Below are positions 34,373 to 43,100 of a DNA stretch of 64,000 nucleotides, piece after piece. The position numbers and the translations under genes were made by a program. The first letter of the stretch is position 1, and the number at the start of each line of letters is the position of its first letter. The notes below the pieces were generated by a model. The model had not been told where the DNA came from. It did not search any database and saw nothing but the letters and a program-made list of their open reading frames with translations. Source of the DNA: Mesorhizobium loti CJ3sym. GTDB taxonomy: Bacteria; Pseudomonadota; Alphaproteobacteria; Rhizobiales; Rhizobiaceae. The stretch covers positions 1 to 64,000 of the forward strand of contig NZ_AXAL01000032.1 of assembly GCF_000472785.1 (NCBI RefSeq), given 5' to 3'.

Positions 34373-35176
34373 ATGCACGAAAAAGAGCGCCACAGGATCA
34401 TTCTGTCCGCCGTCCAGGAAAAACCTGTGGTGACGGTGCAGGAGATGGTCGACCTGACGGAGTCCTCCGAGGCGACGATCCGGCGCGACATCGCGGCTCT
34501 TCACGTGCAAAAGCGCCTGCGCCGAGTGCGCGGCGGCGCCGAGGCGATCTCGCCGCCACAGTTCATCGGCCTGGCCGGCCGGCCTTTTTCCGTCAACGAA
34601 ACAATCAACGCTTCGCAGAAGCGGGCGATCGCCCGCGAGGCTGTCGAATTGTGCGGGGATGGCGAGCCGATCATCATCAATGGCGGCACCACCACCTTCC
34701 AGATGGTGCATTTTCTGACCGGCCGTCGCATGCCGATCTTCACCAATTCGTTCCCGATCGCCGAGCATCTGCTCAAGCACTCCAAGAACACGGTGATGCT
34801 GTCGGGCGGCACGATCTATCGCGAGCAGAACATCATCCTGTCGCCCTTCGACAATGACGTAACACGCAATTTCTACGCGCGCCGCATGTTCATGGGTGCG
34901 CAGGGTCTGGGGCCGCTCGGCCTGATGGAAGGCGATCCGCTGTTGATCCAGGCGGAGCAGAAACTGATCGACCAGGCCGATGAGCTGGTGGTGCTGGTCG
35001 ATTCCTCGAAATTCCGCAAGCGCTCCAGCCTGATCCTGTGCGGCCTGTCGCGCATCGCCACCGTCATCACCGATGACGGCATCGAGGATCGCGAAGCCAA
35101 GATGTTGGAGACCGCTGGTGTGACGCTGATCGTCGCCCGCAAGTCGGCGAAGGAAGAATCTTCACTGCAGGCCTGA
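34373..35176 (+). CDS. rhaR: DeoR-family rhamnose regulator
   Basis: The 267-residue regulator has an N-terminal winged helix-turn-helix (VTVQEMVDLTESSEATIRRD, with the DeoR signature SEATIRRDIAAL). A DeoR-C sugar-phosphate sensor domain follows (INGGTTTFQMVHFL, MLSGGTIYRE, VLVDSSKFRKRSS). It likely represses the rhaSTPQK and rhaDI transcripts until a rhamnose-derived phosphate is present. Start at 34373 has CAGGGAGGAACC. The nested repeats at 34259-34330 are its probable operators. Confidence 0.9.
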   Translation: MHEKERHRIILSAVQEKPVVTVQEMVDLTESSEATIRRDIAALHVQKRLRRVRGGAEAISPPQFIGLAGRPFSVNETINASQKRAIAREAVELCGDGEPIIINGGTTTFQMVHFLTGRRMPIFTNSFPIAEHLLKHSKNTVMLSGGTIYREQNIILSPFDNDVTRNFYARRMFMGAQGLGPLGLMEGDPLLIQAEQKLIDQADELVVLVDSSKFRKRSSLILCGLSRIATVITDDGIEDREAKMLETAGVTLIVARKSAKEESSLQA

Positions 35177-35230
35177 GAGACCCTCACGCCGCAGCGACGA
35201 TGGAATGCAACGCTCAAGGGAGGATATACG

Positions 35231-36226
35231 ATGAGCTTTTTGAAGAAATTGATGGTGACGGCCGCGTTCTCGGCCGCCATGTTCGTGAATGCCGCCTATG
35301 CTGAAAACGTCAAGATCGCACTGGTGGTGAAGTCGCTCGGCAATGGCTTCTTCGACGCCGCCAACAAGGGCGCCGAAGAGGCGGCCAAGGAACTCGGCGA
35401 TGTCGACATCATCTACACCGGCCCGACCAAGGCGACCGCCGAAGCGCAGATCGAAGTGGTCAACTCGCTGATCGCCCAGAAGGTCAACGCCATCGCGATT
35501 TCGGCCAATGATGCTGACGCGCTGGTGCCGGTGCTGAAGAAGGCCATGGAGCGCGGCATCACCGTCATCTCCTGGGATTCGGGCGTCGCCAAGGAAGGCC
35601 GCCAGCTTCACCTCAACCCGTCTGACACCGGCCTGATCGGCGAGACCATCATCAAGCTCGCCGCCGACTATCTGCCGGAAGGCGGCGACGTCGCCATCCT
35701 GTCGGCCTCCTCGACCGCGACCAACCAGAACGCCTGGATCGACGCGGCCAAGAAAATCCTGCCGGGGAAGTTCCCCAAGATCAAACTGGTCGCCACCGTC
35801 TATGGCGATGACGACTCGGCCAAGAGCACCGACGAGGCCAAGGGCCTTCTGAAGTCCTATCCGAACCTCAAGGCGATCATCGCGCCGACCACCGTCGGCG
35901 TCGTTGCCGCCGCCCAGGTCGTCACCGATGAAGGCCTGATCGGCAAGGTCAATGTCACCGGCCTGGCGCTGCCGTCGGAGTTCAAGAAGTTCATCGACAA
36001 CGGTTCGAGCCAGGCGGTCGCCCTGTGGAACCCGATCGACCTCGGCTACTCCGCCGTCTACCTCGCCCATGACCTGGCGGTGAAGAAGGACGAAGCCAAG
36101 CCCGGTGCCACGCTGTCGATCGGCCGCGTCGGCAAGGTTACGCTCGACGACACCAACTCGGCTGCGATGGCTCCGCCCTTCCAGTTCGACAAGTCCAACA
36201 TCGAGAAGTTCTCCAAGATCTATTGA
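35231..36226 (+). CDS. rhaS: rhamnose ABC transporter, periplasmic binding protein
   Basis: The 331-residue protein has a signal peptide (MVTAAFSAAMFVNAAYA) and a type I sugar-binding fold (KIALVVKSLGNGFFDAANKG, ISANDADALVPVLKKAME). This is the RbsB-like family used by CUT2 transporters. It binds L-rhamnose in the periplasm. It is the first gene of the transporter set and is preceded by a strong GGGAGGATATACG. A hairpin follows it, as is common after highly expressed binding-protein genes. Confidence 0.92.
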   Translation: MSFLKKLMVTAAFSAAMFVNAAYAENVKIALVVKSLGNGFFDAANKGAEEAAKELGDVDIIYTGPTKATAEAQIEVVNSLIAQKVNAIAISANDADALVPVLKKAMERGITVISWDSGVAKEGRQLHLNPSDTGLIGETIIKLAADYLPEGGDVAILSASSTATNQNAWIDAAKKILPGKFPKIKLVATVYGDDDSAKSTDEAKGLLKSYPNLKAIIAPTTVGVVAAAQVVTDEGLIGKVNVTGLALPSEFKKFIDNGSSQAVALWNPIDLGYSAVYLAHDLAVKKDEAKPGATLSIGRVGKVTLDDTNSAAMAPPFQFDKSNIEKFSKIY

Positions 36227-36248
36227 TCTGGAGCTCTCTCAAACTGAC

Positions 36249-36272
36249 GCGGCGGGGGTCACGCCCCGCCGC
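36249..36272 (+). terminator. GC hairpin between rhaS and rhaT
   Basis: GCGGCGGGG (36249-36257) pairs perfectly with CCCCGCCGC (36264-36272), followed by GACTTTAA with only a short T-run. It is more likely a partial terminator or mRNA-stabilising stem that raises rhaS over rhaT than a full stop. Confidence 0.6.
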
Positions 36273-36310
36273 GACTTTAAACGGACCTTGTTTCAGGGCT
36301 TGATACTGAT

Positions 36311-37852
36311 ATGGACACGACAGCCCACAACGGCACGGTGAAGGAACGGCCCTTGGCCTCCACGCCACGCCTGACGCTGTCCGGCGTCTCCAAGAGCTTC
36401 CCGGGGGTGCGCGCGCTGCACAATGTCAGCCTGTCGCTCTATCCAGGCCAGGTGACCGCGCTCATCGGCGAAAACGGCGCTGGCAAGTCGACTCTGGTCA
36501 AGATCATGACCGGTATCTACCAGCCCGATTCGGGCACGATCAGCATTGACGGCCAGGCCGTCACTCTGCCCAGCGCGCACGCCGCCTTCGGTCATGGCGT
36601 CACCGCCATCCATCAGGAAACCGTGCTGTTCGATGACCTTTCAGTCGCCGAAAACATCTTTCTCGGCCACGCACCCCGCTCTCGCTTTGGTACCATCGAC
36701 TGGCGCACCATGCGCAAGAATGCGCGCGAAGTGCTCGACACCATGCATGCCGGCCATATCGATGCCGATGCGCGGCTCAAGGATCTCGGCATCGCCAACA
36801 AGCATCTCGTCGCCGTGGCGCGGGCCATGTCGATCGACGCACAGATCGTCATCATGGACGAGCCGACCGCTGCCCTTTCGATGAAGGAGATCGAGGAGCT
36901 TTTCTTGCTGATCGAGTTCCTCAAGAGCGAAGGCAAGGCGATCCTGTTCATCAGCCACAAGTTCGATGAGATTTATCGGATCGCCGACCGCTACACCGTG
37001 TTCCGCGACGGCGAGATGGTCGGCGAAGGCCTGATCAAGGATGCCGGCCAGAGCCAGATCGTGCGCATGATGGTCGGCCGCTCGGTCGACCACATCTTCC
37101 CGCAGCGCAGGGCAGAGATCGGCGCACCGGTGCTTTCCGTCTCCGGCCTGTCGCATCCGACCGAGTTCAACGACATCGGCTTCGAGCTGCACAAGGGCGA
37201 GATTCTCGGCTTTTACGGGCTTGTCGGCGCCGGGCGCAGCGAGGTGATGCAGGCGATTTCGGGCATCACGCGCACCACAAGTGGCACGATCATTTTGGAA
37301 GGCAAGGTAATCGCGCCGAAATCGGCGGCGGATTCGATCGAGGCCGGCATCGTCTACGTGCCCGAGGAGCGCGGCAAGCAAGGCGTGGTGATCGGCCTGC
37401 CGATCTTCCAGAACGTCTCGCTGCCGTCGCTCAAGCGCACCTCCAAATCAGGCCTGCTGCGGCTGGCGGAAGAGTTTGCACTCGCCCGCTCCTACACCGA
37501 GCGGCTTGATCTCAGGGCGTCCTCGCTCAGCCAGGATGTCGGCACGCTGTCGGGCGGCAACCAGCAGAAGATCGTCATCGCCAAATGGCTGGCGACCGCG
37601 CCCAAGGTGATCATCCTGGACGAACCGACCAAGGGCATCGATATCGGCTCCAAGGCCGCCGTGCATGGCTTCATGGCCGAACTGGTGGCGCAAGGCCTGT
37701 CGGTGATCATGGTGTCATCGGAACTGCCAGAGATTCTCGGCATGTCCGACCGCGTCGTCGTCATGCGCGAAGGCCTTGTCGCGGCCGTCTACGACAACAA
37801 AGGGCTGGACGCCGAGACGCTGGTCCGGACGGCAGCGGGGATCGCGGCATGA
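36311..37852 (+). CDS. rhaT: rhamnose ABC transporter, ATPase
   Basis: The 513-residue protein has two ABC domains in tandem, as in CUT2 sugar importers. The first has Walker A GENGAGKST and Walker B VIMDEPTAAL. The second has the degenerate nucleotide-loop LVGAGRSE, signature LSGGNQQKI and Walker B IILDEPTKGID. It powers rhamnose uptake with RhaP and RhaQ. Its stop overlaps the rhaP start (ATGA), so the transporter genes are translationally coupled. Confidence 0.93.
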   Translation: MDTTAHNGTVKERPLASTPRLTLSGVSKSFPGVRALHNVSLSLYPGQVTALIGENGAGKSTLVKIMTGIYQPDSGTISIDGQAVTLPSAHAAFGHGVTAIHQETVLFDDLSVAENIFLGHAPRSRFGTIDWRTMRKNAREVLDTMHAGHIDADARLKDLGIANKHLVAVARAMSIDAQIVIMDEPTAALSMKEIEELFLLIEFLKSEGKAILFISHKFDEIYRIADRYTVFRDGEMVGEGLIKDAGQSQIVRMMVGRSVDHIFPQRRAEIGAPVLSVSGLSHPTEFNDIGFELHKGEILGFYGLVGAGRSEVMQAISGITRTTSGTIILEGKVIAPKSAADSIEAGIVYVPEERGKQGVVIGLPIFQNVSLPSLKRTSKSGLLRLAEEFALARSYTERLDLRASSLSQDVGTLSGGNQQKIVIAKWLATAPKVIILDEPTKGIDIGSKAAVHGFMAELVAQGLSVIMVSSELPEILGMSDRVVVMREGLVAAVYDNKGLDAETLVRTAAGIAA

Positions 37853-38829
37853 AGGCTTTCCTGAAGTATCGCGAGATCTGGCTGGCCACGGCCATCATCG
37901 TTTTGATCGGGCTGATCTCGACACGCTTCCCGGCCTTTGCCGATCCCGGCAATCTGCGCCAGGTGTTCAACGACACCTCGATCCTGATGATACTGGCGCT
38001 TGGCCAGATGGTCGTCATCCTGACGCGTTCGATCGACCTGTCGATGGCCTCCAATCTCTGCTTCACCGGCATGGTGGTGGCGATGCTGAATGCCGCGCAT
38101 CCGGCGATCCCGATCCCGCTGCTGATCGTCATCGCGCTCGCCGTCGGGCTGGTGCTCGGCGCCATCAACGGCCTGCTGGTATGGCGGCTGAACATCCCCT
38201 CGATCGTGGTGACATTGGGCACGCTGACGATCTATCGTGGCGCCACCTTCGTCCTTTCCGGCGGCGCCTGGGTCAATGCCGACAAGATGAGCCCTGATTT
38301 CATCGGCTTTCAGCGCGCGGCCTTCCTCGGTGTTCCGGTGTTGTCGTGGATCGCCATCCTGGTCATCGCGCTGTTCTTCATCCTGATGACGCGCACCGCG
38401 CTCGGCCGCTCGATCTATGCGATCGGCGTCAATCCGACGGCGTCGGTCTATACCGGCATCGATGTCGGCCGCACGAAATTCATCGTCTTCTGCATCTCCG
38501 GCATGATCGGCGGGCTTGCCGGTTACCTCTGGATCTCGCGCTATGTGATCGCCTCGGTCGAGGTCGCCAACGGCTACGAGCTCAACATCATCGCCGCGTG
38601 CGTCATCGGCGGCATCTCGATCGCCGGCGGCATCGGCTCGGTTGGCGGCGCGGTGCTGGGCGCGCTGTTCCTCGGCATCATCTCCAATGCACTGCCGGTC
38701 ATCAACATCTCGCCCTTCTGGCAGATGGCGATTTCTGGCAGCGCCATCATCCTCGCCGTCGTGCTCAATGCGCGCGGCGAACGCCAGCAGGGCCGCATCA
38801 TCCTGAGAAAGGCCGAGGCGGCGACATGA
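37849..38829 (+). CDS. rhaP: rhamnose ABC transporter, permease
   Basis: The 326-residue inner-membrane permease of the BPD_transp_2 (RbsC) family has about eight to ten hydrophobic segments. It shows the cytoplasmic coupling-loop residues TALGRSIYAIGVNPTAS and the GGISIAGGIGSVGGAVLGAL segment. Start ATG at 37849 overlaps the rhaT stop; the longer frame to 37585 is a shadow inside rhaT. Its own stop overlaps the rhaQ start. Confidence 0.92.
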   Translation: MKAFLKYREIWLATAIIVLIGLISTRFPAFADPGNLRQVFNDTSILMILALGQMVVILTRSIDLSMASNLCFTGMVVAMLNAAHPAIPIPLLIVIALAVGLVLGAINGLLVWRLNIPSIVVTLGTLTIYRGATFVLSGGAWVNADKMSPDFIGFQRAAFLGVPVLSWIAILVIALFFILMTRTALGRSIYAIGVNPTASVYTGIDVGRTKFIVFCISGMIGGLAGYLWISRYVIASVEVANGYELNIIAACVIGGISIAGGIGSVGGAVLGALFLGIISNALPVINISPFWQMAISGSAIILAVVLNARGERQQGRIILRKAEAAT

Positions 38830-39821
38830 CCGACATCCCTGCCCCGCGCCATATTCCCGACCGGCTCGACAAGCCGTTCCGCTCGGCGATCTTTTCCTGG
38901 GAAGCGCTGCTGGTTGTGGTGGCGGTTGCCATCTTCATTATCAACAGCTTTGCCTCGCCCTATTTCCTCGATCCCTATTCGCTGTCGGACCTGACCTTCA
39001 ATTTCACCGAGAAGGGCCTGATCGCCTTTGCCATGGCGCTGCTGATCATCTCCGGCGAGATCGACCTCTCGGTCGCCGCCATCATCGCGCTCGCCTCGAC
39101 GATGATGGGTATGGCGGTGCAGGCGGGTGCGGACACACCGACCCTGGTGCTGATCGGCGTCGTTGTCGGGCTCGTTTGTGGTGCCTTCAATGGCTTGCTG
39201 GTGACAAGGCTTGGTTTGCCCTCCATCGTCGTCACCATCGGCACGATGAGCCTGTTTCGCGGCATTGCCTTCATCATCCTCGGCGACCAGGCCTACAAGG
39301 GCTATCCTGAAAGCTTCGCCTTCTTCGGCCAGGGCTATGTCTGGTGGGTGGTGTCGTTCGAGCTGGTGCTCTTCCTCATCGCGGCTGTCGTCTACTGGTT
39401 CCTGTTGCACAGGACGAGCTTCGGCCGCCGTGTCTTTGCCATCGGCAACAATCCCGTGGCCGCACAGTTTTCGGGCGTGCGCGTCGGCCGCATCAAGTTC
39501 ATCCTGTTTTGCCTGACCGGCCTGATGTCGGGCATCGCCTCGGTGCTGATCACCTCGCGGCTGGGCTCGACCCGCCCGTCGATCGCACAAGGCTATGAGC
39601 TCGAAGTCATCACCATGGTGGTGCTCGGCGGCGTGAGCATCCTCGGCGGCGCCGGCAGCATTGTCGGCGTCGTGCTCGCCGCCTTCATCATGGGGCTGGT
39701 GACCTTCGGACTTGGCCTGCTCAACGTGCCCGGCATCGTCATGTCGATCTTCATCGGCTTGCTGCTGATCATCGTCATCGCCCTGCCGATCGTCTGGCGA
39801 CGGCTGCGTGGTAACAGCTGA
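38826..39821 (+). CDS. rhaQ: rhamnose ABC transporter, second permease
   Basis: The 331-residue RbsC-type permease is paralogous to rhaP. It shows TSFGRRVFAIGNNPVAAQ and VLGGVSILGGAGSIVG, and eight to ten membrane segments after a polar N-terminus (TDIPAPRHIPDRLDKP). The ATG at 38826 overlaps the rhaP stop. It ends TGA at 39819-39821, where it overlaps the rhaU remnant as TGATG. Confidence 0.92.
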   Translation: MTDIPAPRHIPDRLDKPFRSAIFSWEALLVVVAVAIFIINSFASPYFLDPYSLSDLTFNFTEKGLIAFAMALLIISGEIDLSVAAIIALASTMMGMAVQAGADTPTLVLIGVVVGLVCGAFNGLLVTRLGLPSIVVTIGTMSLFRGIAFIILGDQAYKGYPESFAFFGQGYVWWVVSFELVLFLIAAVVYWFLLHRTSFGRRVFAIGNNPVAAQFSGVRVGRIKFILFCLTGLMSGIASVLITSRLGSTRPSIAQGYELEVITMVVLGGVSILGGAGSIVGVVLAAFIMGLVTFGLGLLNVPGIVMSIFIGLLLIIVIALPIVWRRLRGNS

Positions 39822-39898
39822 TGGCCGATATCATGGAGACCAAGCCGGACAACGAGCCGCTGGCCATGCCGCTGGAAACAATGTTCCATATGGCATGA
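39821..39898 (+). pseudogene. rhaU: 3' remnant of rhaU (L-rhamnose mutarotase)
   Basis: The 25-codon frame reads MADIMETKPDNEPLAMPLET then MFHMA. This matches the C-terminus of the RhaU/RhaM mutarotase family, where a MADIMETNPDNSP-type segment precedes a final VFHL-type ending. It lies where rhaU stands in R. leguminosarum, between rhaQ and rhaK. About 80 N-terminal codons are missing. The remnant keeps a TGATG overlap with rhaQ and an ATGA overlap with rhaK, so it may still couple their translation. Confidence 0.75.
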
Positions 39899-41271
39899 GT
39901 GCGATCCGCCATATCGCCGTCATCGACATCGGCAAGACCAACGCCAAGGTGGCGCTGGTCGATCTCGTCACGCTGAGCGAAGTCGCACTGCGCCGGACAG
40001 CCAATGCGCCAGTCGGGCGGACGCCCTACCCGCATCACGATGTCGAGGCGCTGTGGACCTTCATCCTCAACAGTCTTGCCAGCCTCAACCGCGAACAGCG
40101 CATCGATGCGATTTCAATCACAACGCACGGCGCAACCGGCGCGCTGGTTGATGCCGCGGGCGAACTGGTGCTGCCCATACTCGACTACGAGTTCGACGGA
40201 CCCGATAGGCTTTCGGCAGAGTATGATGCAATCCGCCCGCTCTTTGCCGAGACCGGTACGCCGCGCCTGCCGCTCGGCCTCAATCTCGGCGCGCAGTTCT
40301 TCTGGCAGCAGAAGCGCTTTCCGGTTCAGTTCGCCAGGGCTGCCGCGATGCTGATGTACCCGCAATACTGGGCGCTGCGGCTCACAGGAGTGGCCGCCAA
40401 CGAAGTAACGTCGCTCGGCTGCCACACCGATCTGTGGAACCCGTGGAGTGCTGACTTTTCGACGATGGTCGACCGTCTGGATTGGCGCGGCCTGATGGCG
40501 CCGGTGCGGCCGGCGAGGGATCGGCTCGGCCCGATCCTGCCCGCGCACGCCGCGCGAACCGGGCTCGATCCGCAAACGCCGGTCTTCTGCGGCCTGCACG
40601 ATTCCAACGCCTCGCTGCTGCCGCATCTTCTGTCCGATGCCTCGCCCTTCTCGGTCGTCTCGACCGGCACCTGGGTGGTGTCGATGGCGATCGGCGGCCG
40701 AGAGATTGCGCTCGATGCGGCGCGCGATACGCTGGTCAATGTCAGTGCGCTTGGCGCTCCCGTTCCCTCGGCCCGCTTCATGGGTGGCCGCGAATTTTCC
40801 GTGTTGACCGCTGGCAAGCCACAGAATGCAAGCGGAAGCGATGTGCTTGCGGTGCTGGCAAGCAAGACGTTGCTGCTGCCGTCAACTCAACAGGGGTCTG
40901 GACCGTTCCCGCATCATGCGGCGACGTGGCTCAATGCTGGAGACATGAACAAGGGCCAGCGCTTCACCGCCATCTCGTTCTATCTGGCGCTGATGACGGC
41001 AACCTGCCTCGATCTGATCGGCGCCGACGGCCCGACAACGGTCGAAGGACCCTTTGCCCGCAACCGGCTGTTTGTCGGCATGCTGGCGGCGGCGACCGCG
41101 CGTAGCGTCGTCGCATCCGAGGCCGCAACCGGCACCAGCATTGGCGCAGCATTGCTGGCATCGGATCAGGTAACGACGCACGGCAAGGGCGAAAGAATAG
41201 AGCCGCCTGCCGACCCGGTCTGGGCCGACTATGTCAGCGCATGGCGCGCGGCGGTCAAAGCGCTGGGCTGA
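39895..41271 (+). CDS. rhaK: L-rhamnulose kinase, FGGY family
   Basis: The 458-residue sugar kinase phosphorylates L-rhamnulose to L-rhamnulose-1-phosphate for RhaD. The N-terminal nucleotide loop is IDIGKTNAKVALVD. FGGY-family segments include SITTHGATGALVD, PVFCGLHDSNASLL and SVVSTGTWVVSM. Start ATG at 39895 overlaps the rhaU remnant stop; the longer frame to 39808 is not coding. In R. leguminosarum the kinase is also required for transporter activity. It is convergent with the racemase gene with no gap. Confidence 0.92.
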   Translation: MSAIRHIAVIDIGKTNAKVALVDLVTLSEVALRRTANAPVGRTPYPHHDVEALWTFILNSLASLNREQRIDAISITTHGATGALVDAAGELVLPILDYEFDGPDRLSAEYDAIRPLFAETGTPRLPLGLNLGAQFFWQQKRFPVQFARAAAMLMYPQYWALRLTGVAANEVTSLGCHTDLWNPWSADFSTMVDRLDWRGLMAPVRPARDRLGPILPAHAARTGLDPQTPVFCGLHDSNASLLPHLLSDASPFSVVSTGTWVVSMAIGGREIALDAARDTLVNVSALGAPVPSARFMGGREFSVLTAGKPQNASGSDVLAVLASKTLLLPSTQQGSGPFPHHAATWLNAGDMNKGQRFTAISFYLALMTATCLDLIGADGPTTVEGPFARNRLFVGMLAAATARSVVASEAATGTSIGAALLASDQVTTHGKGERIEPPADPVWADYVSAWRAAVKALG

Positions 41272-43098
41272 TCAGAGGATCCGCTTGCCGAAGGCCGACA
41301 TCACGAAGTTGACCGTGTCAGTGCCGATCCGAGGCTCCAGATCCGCGGTCAGGCCGGAAACATCCATCGACAGCAGGCCGCCGGAGAGCGCGATCGCCTC
41401 CATCGCCTGATGCGTTTCGCGCACCGTCAGCCCGCCGGAGCCAGCCGTCCAGCCGGCGAATTCGGTCGCTGTCGGCGAGTAGCTGACATGGAAACCTTGC
41501 GTGCCCGAGGTGGCGATACGGATCGCCTCATGCATCAGGTCGCGCATGCCCATGGCGTCGATGTCGGTCATGGTGAAGGCCGACACGCGCGAATCCTTCA
41601 GCACCCGCGCCTCGGCGGGATCGGCATGGCGCAGGCCAACGATGACGACATTTTCCGGCGACAGCTGCGGCTGCAGCGCGCCGGCCTTGTGGTCGAGACC
41701 AAGGGTACGCGCCAGCACCGAGCCCTCCGGCAGGTCGATACCGTCCTCGTCCTCGGGCATCAGGGCAGCGATTGAATCGATCCAGATCAAGCCGAAGGAA
41801 TGCGTCGCGCGTGCCGTCGCGGTCAGCGCCTTGTGGGCGATACGTCGATCGACGCCGGCGGCGAGCCGGATCAGCCCGGAGGGTGGCCGCTCTATATCGG
41901 CCAGTTCTACGACGTCGAAATTCATCGCCTCCAGCCGCGCGCCGGTTCCCTCCCGGGCGAGGATGCCAGCGGCTTCCTGGTCAGCCGAGATCGACACCAT
42001 CTTGCGGCCGGAAAAGTCGGCAACGTCGTGCATCGGGGCTTTTTCGACATATTCCGAAGTCATCGCCAAAAGCATCGCGCCATAACTCATGCGAAAGGCG
42101 ACGCGATCGCCGACGGTCGGCCTCGGATCGGCGTCCTGCACATCGAGCAGCAGATGGTCGCTGGAGGCGCCGAGCACCCTGATCCCCCTGGCGATCGGCG
42201 TCAGCCCCTCGACCAGCACGTCCTCGCGGCCGATATTGGCGATGGCGCGCAGCCGGTCGCCTTCGTCGGGAAAGACCGGCTGGTTGCCGAAAGCGTCGTA
42301 ACCGGACTCGCCGATCGGCCGTGACGGCTTGAGCTTGACCTCGATGATGTCGCTGGTCAGGCGGCAGGCATCGGGTTCGAGTTCGGCCCACGGAACATCG
42401 CGGAAGGTCTCGACACCGCCTTGCAGGATCGCCTCGCCGACCCTGAGATTGTTGATGCCGGCCGGTAGCTTGCCTTCGAGCAGCAACGTCAGCGAGGACG
42501 AGGCGCCGCCGGAAATGAAGTCGAGGCTTTTGCCGGACAGGCGTTCGGTCTTGTAGGCATGGGCAACGAGTTGCCCGAGATTCTCCGGCGTCGGCATGAT
42601 AGCGCCGAAGCAGCCGAGATTGGTGCCGATACCGGCGATGCGCACGCCCTTGAATTCGAGGATGCGCTCGACGGTAGGGATCAGGTCGCTCGGCCAGATG
42701 CCTTCGCGGAGATCGCCGAGATCGATCATCAGCATGATATCGTGGACGCGGCCCATGCGCTCGGCGATACGCGAAATCTCGCGAATGGTGGCGAGTTCCG
42801 ACTGCAGACTGATGTCGACCGTGCGCACCACCTCCTCGACGCGCGCCATGGGCGGGCTGCGCAGCAGCATGATCGGCGCGTTGATGCCGCTGTCACGCAG
42901 CCGGCGGATGTTTTCGAAACGCGATTCGGCAATACCGGCAACGCCACCGCGCAGCATGGCGCGCGCCACTTGCGGCATGCCACAGGTGCCCTTGGTGACA
43001 CCGAACACCTTGATATCCGACAGCGCGCAGCGTTCGACGATGGTGCGGGCGTTGCGCTCGATGCGGCCAAGGTCGATGGCGACTTGCGGTCCCGACAT
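41272..43098 (-). CDS. PLP amino-acid racemase fused to an arginase-like domain
   Basis: The 608-residue protein has two parts. Residues about 1-370 are a fold-III PLP racemase of the alanine/ornithine-racemase group: the PLP lysine is in FGVTKGTCG, with MLMIDLGDLREGIWP and LDFISGGASSSL. Residues about 385-608 resemble an arginase/agmatinase (GLIWIDSIAAL, AFTMTDIDAMGM, GGLTVRETHQAM, LLSMDVSGLTADLEP). The metal-binding DAHxD motif is replaced by DSIAA, and the second Asp cluster by SYSPTA, so this half is probably inactive and perhaps a ligand sensor. It lies 2 bp downstream of dadA, so it probably supplies D-amino acids (ornithine-like) for oxidation. Confidence 0.78.
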   Translation of the reverse strand: MSGPQVAIDLGRIERNARTIVERCALSDIKVFGVTKGTCGMPQVARAMLRGGVAGIAESRFENIRRLRDSGINAPIMLLRSPPMARVEEVVRTVDISLQSELATIREISRIAERMGRVHDIMLMIDLGDLREGIWPSDLIPTVERILEFKGVRIAGIGTNLGCFGAIMPTPENLGQLVAHAYKTERLSGKSLDFISGGASSSLTLLLEGKLPAGINNLRVGEAILQGGVETFRDVPWAELEPDACRLTSDIIEVKLKPSRPIGESGYDAFGNQPVFPDEGDRLRAIANIGREDVLVEGLTPIARGIRVLGASSDHLLLDVQDADPRPTVGDRVAFRMSYGAMLLAMTSEYVEKAPMHDVADFSGRKMVSISADQEAAGILAREGTGARLEAMNFDVVELADIERPPSGLIRLAAGVDRRIAHKALTATARATHSFGLIWIDSIAALMPEDEDGIDLPEGSVLARTLGLDHKAGALQPQLSPENVVIVGLRHADPAEARVLKDSRVSAFTMTDIDAMGMRDLMHEAIRIATSGTQGFHVSYSPTATEFAGWTAGSGGLTVRETHQAMEAIALSGGLLSMDVSGLTADLEPRIGTDTVNFVMSAFGKRIL

Positions 43099-43100
43099 TT

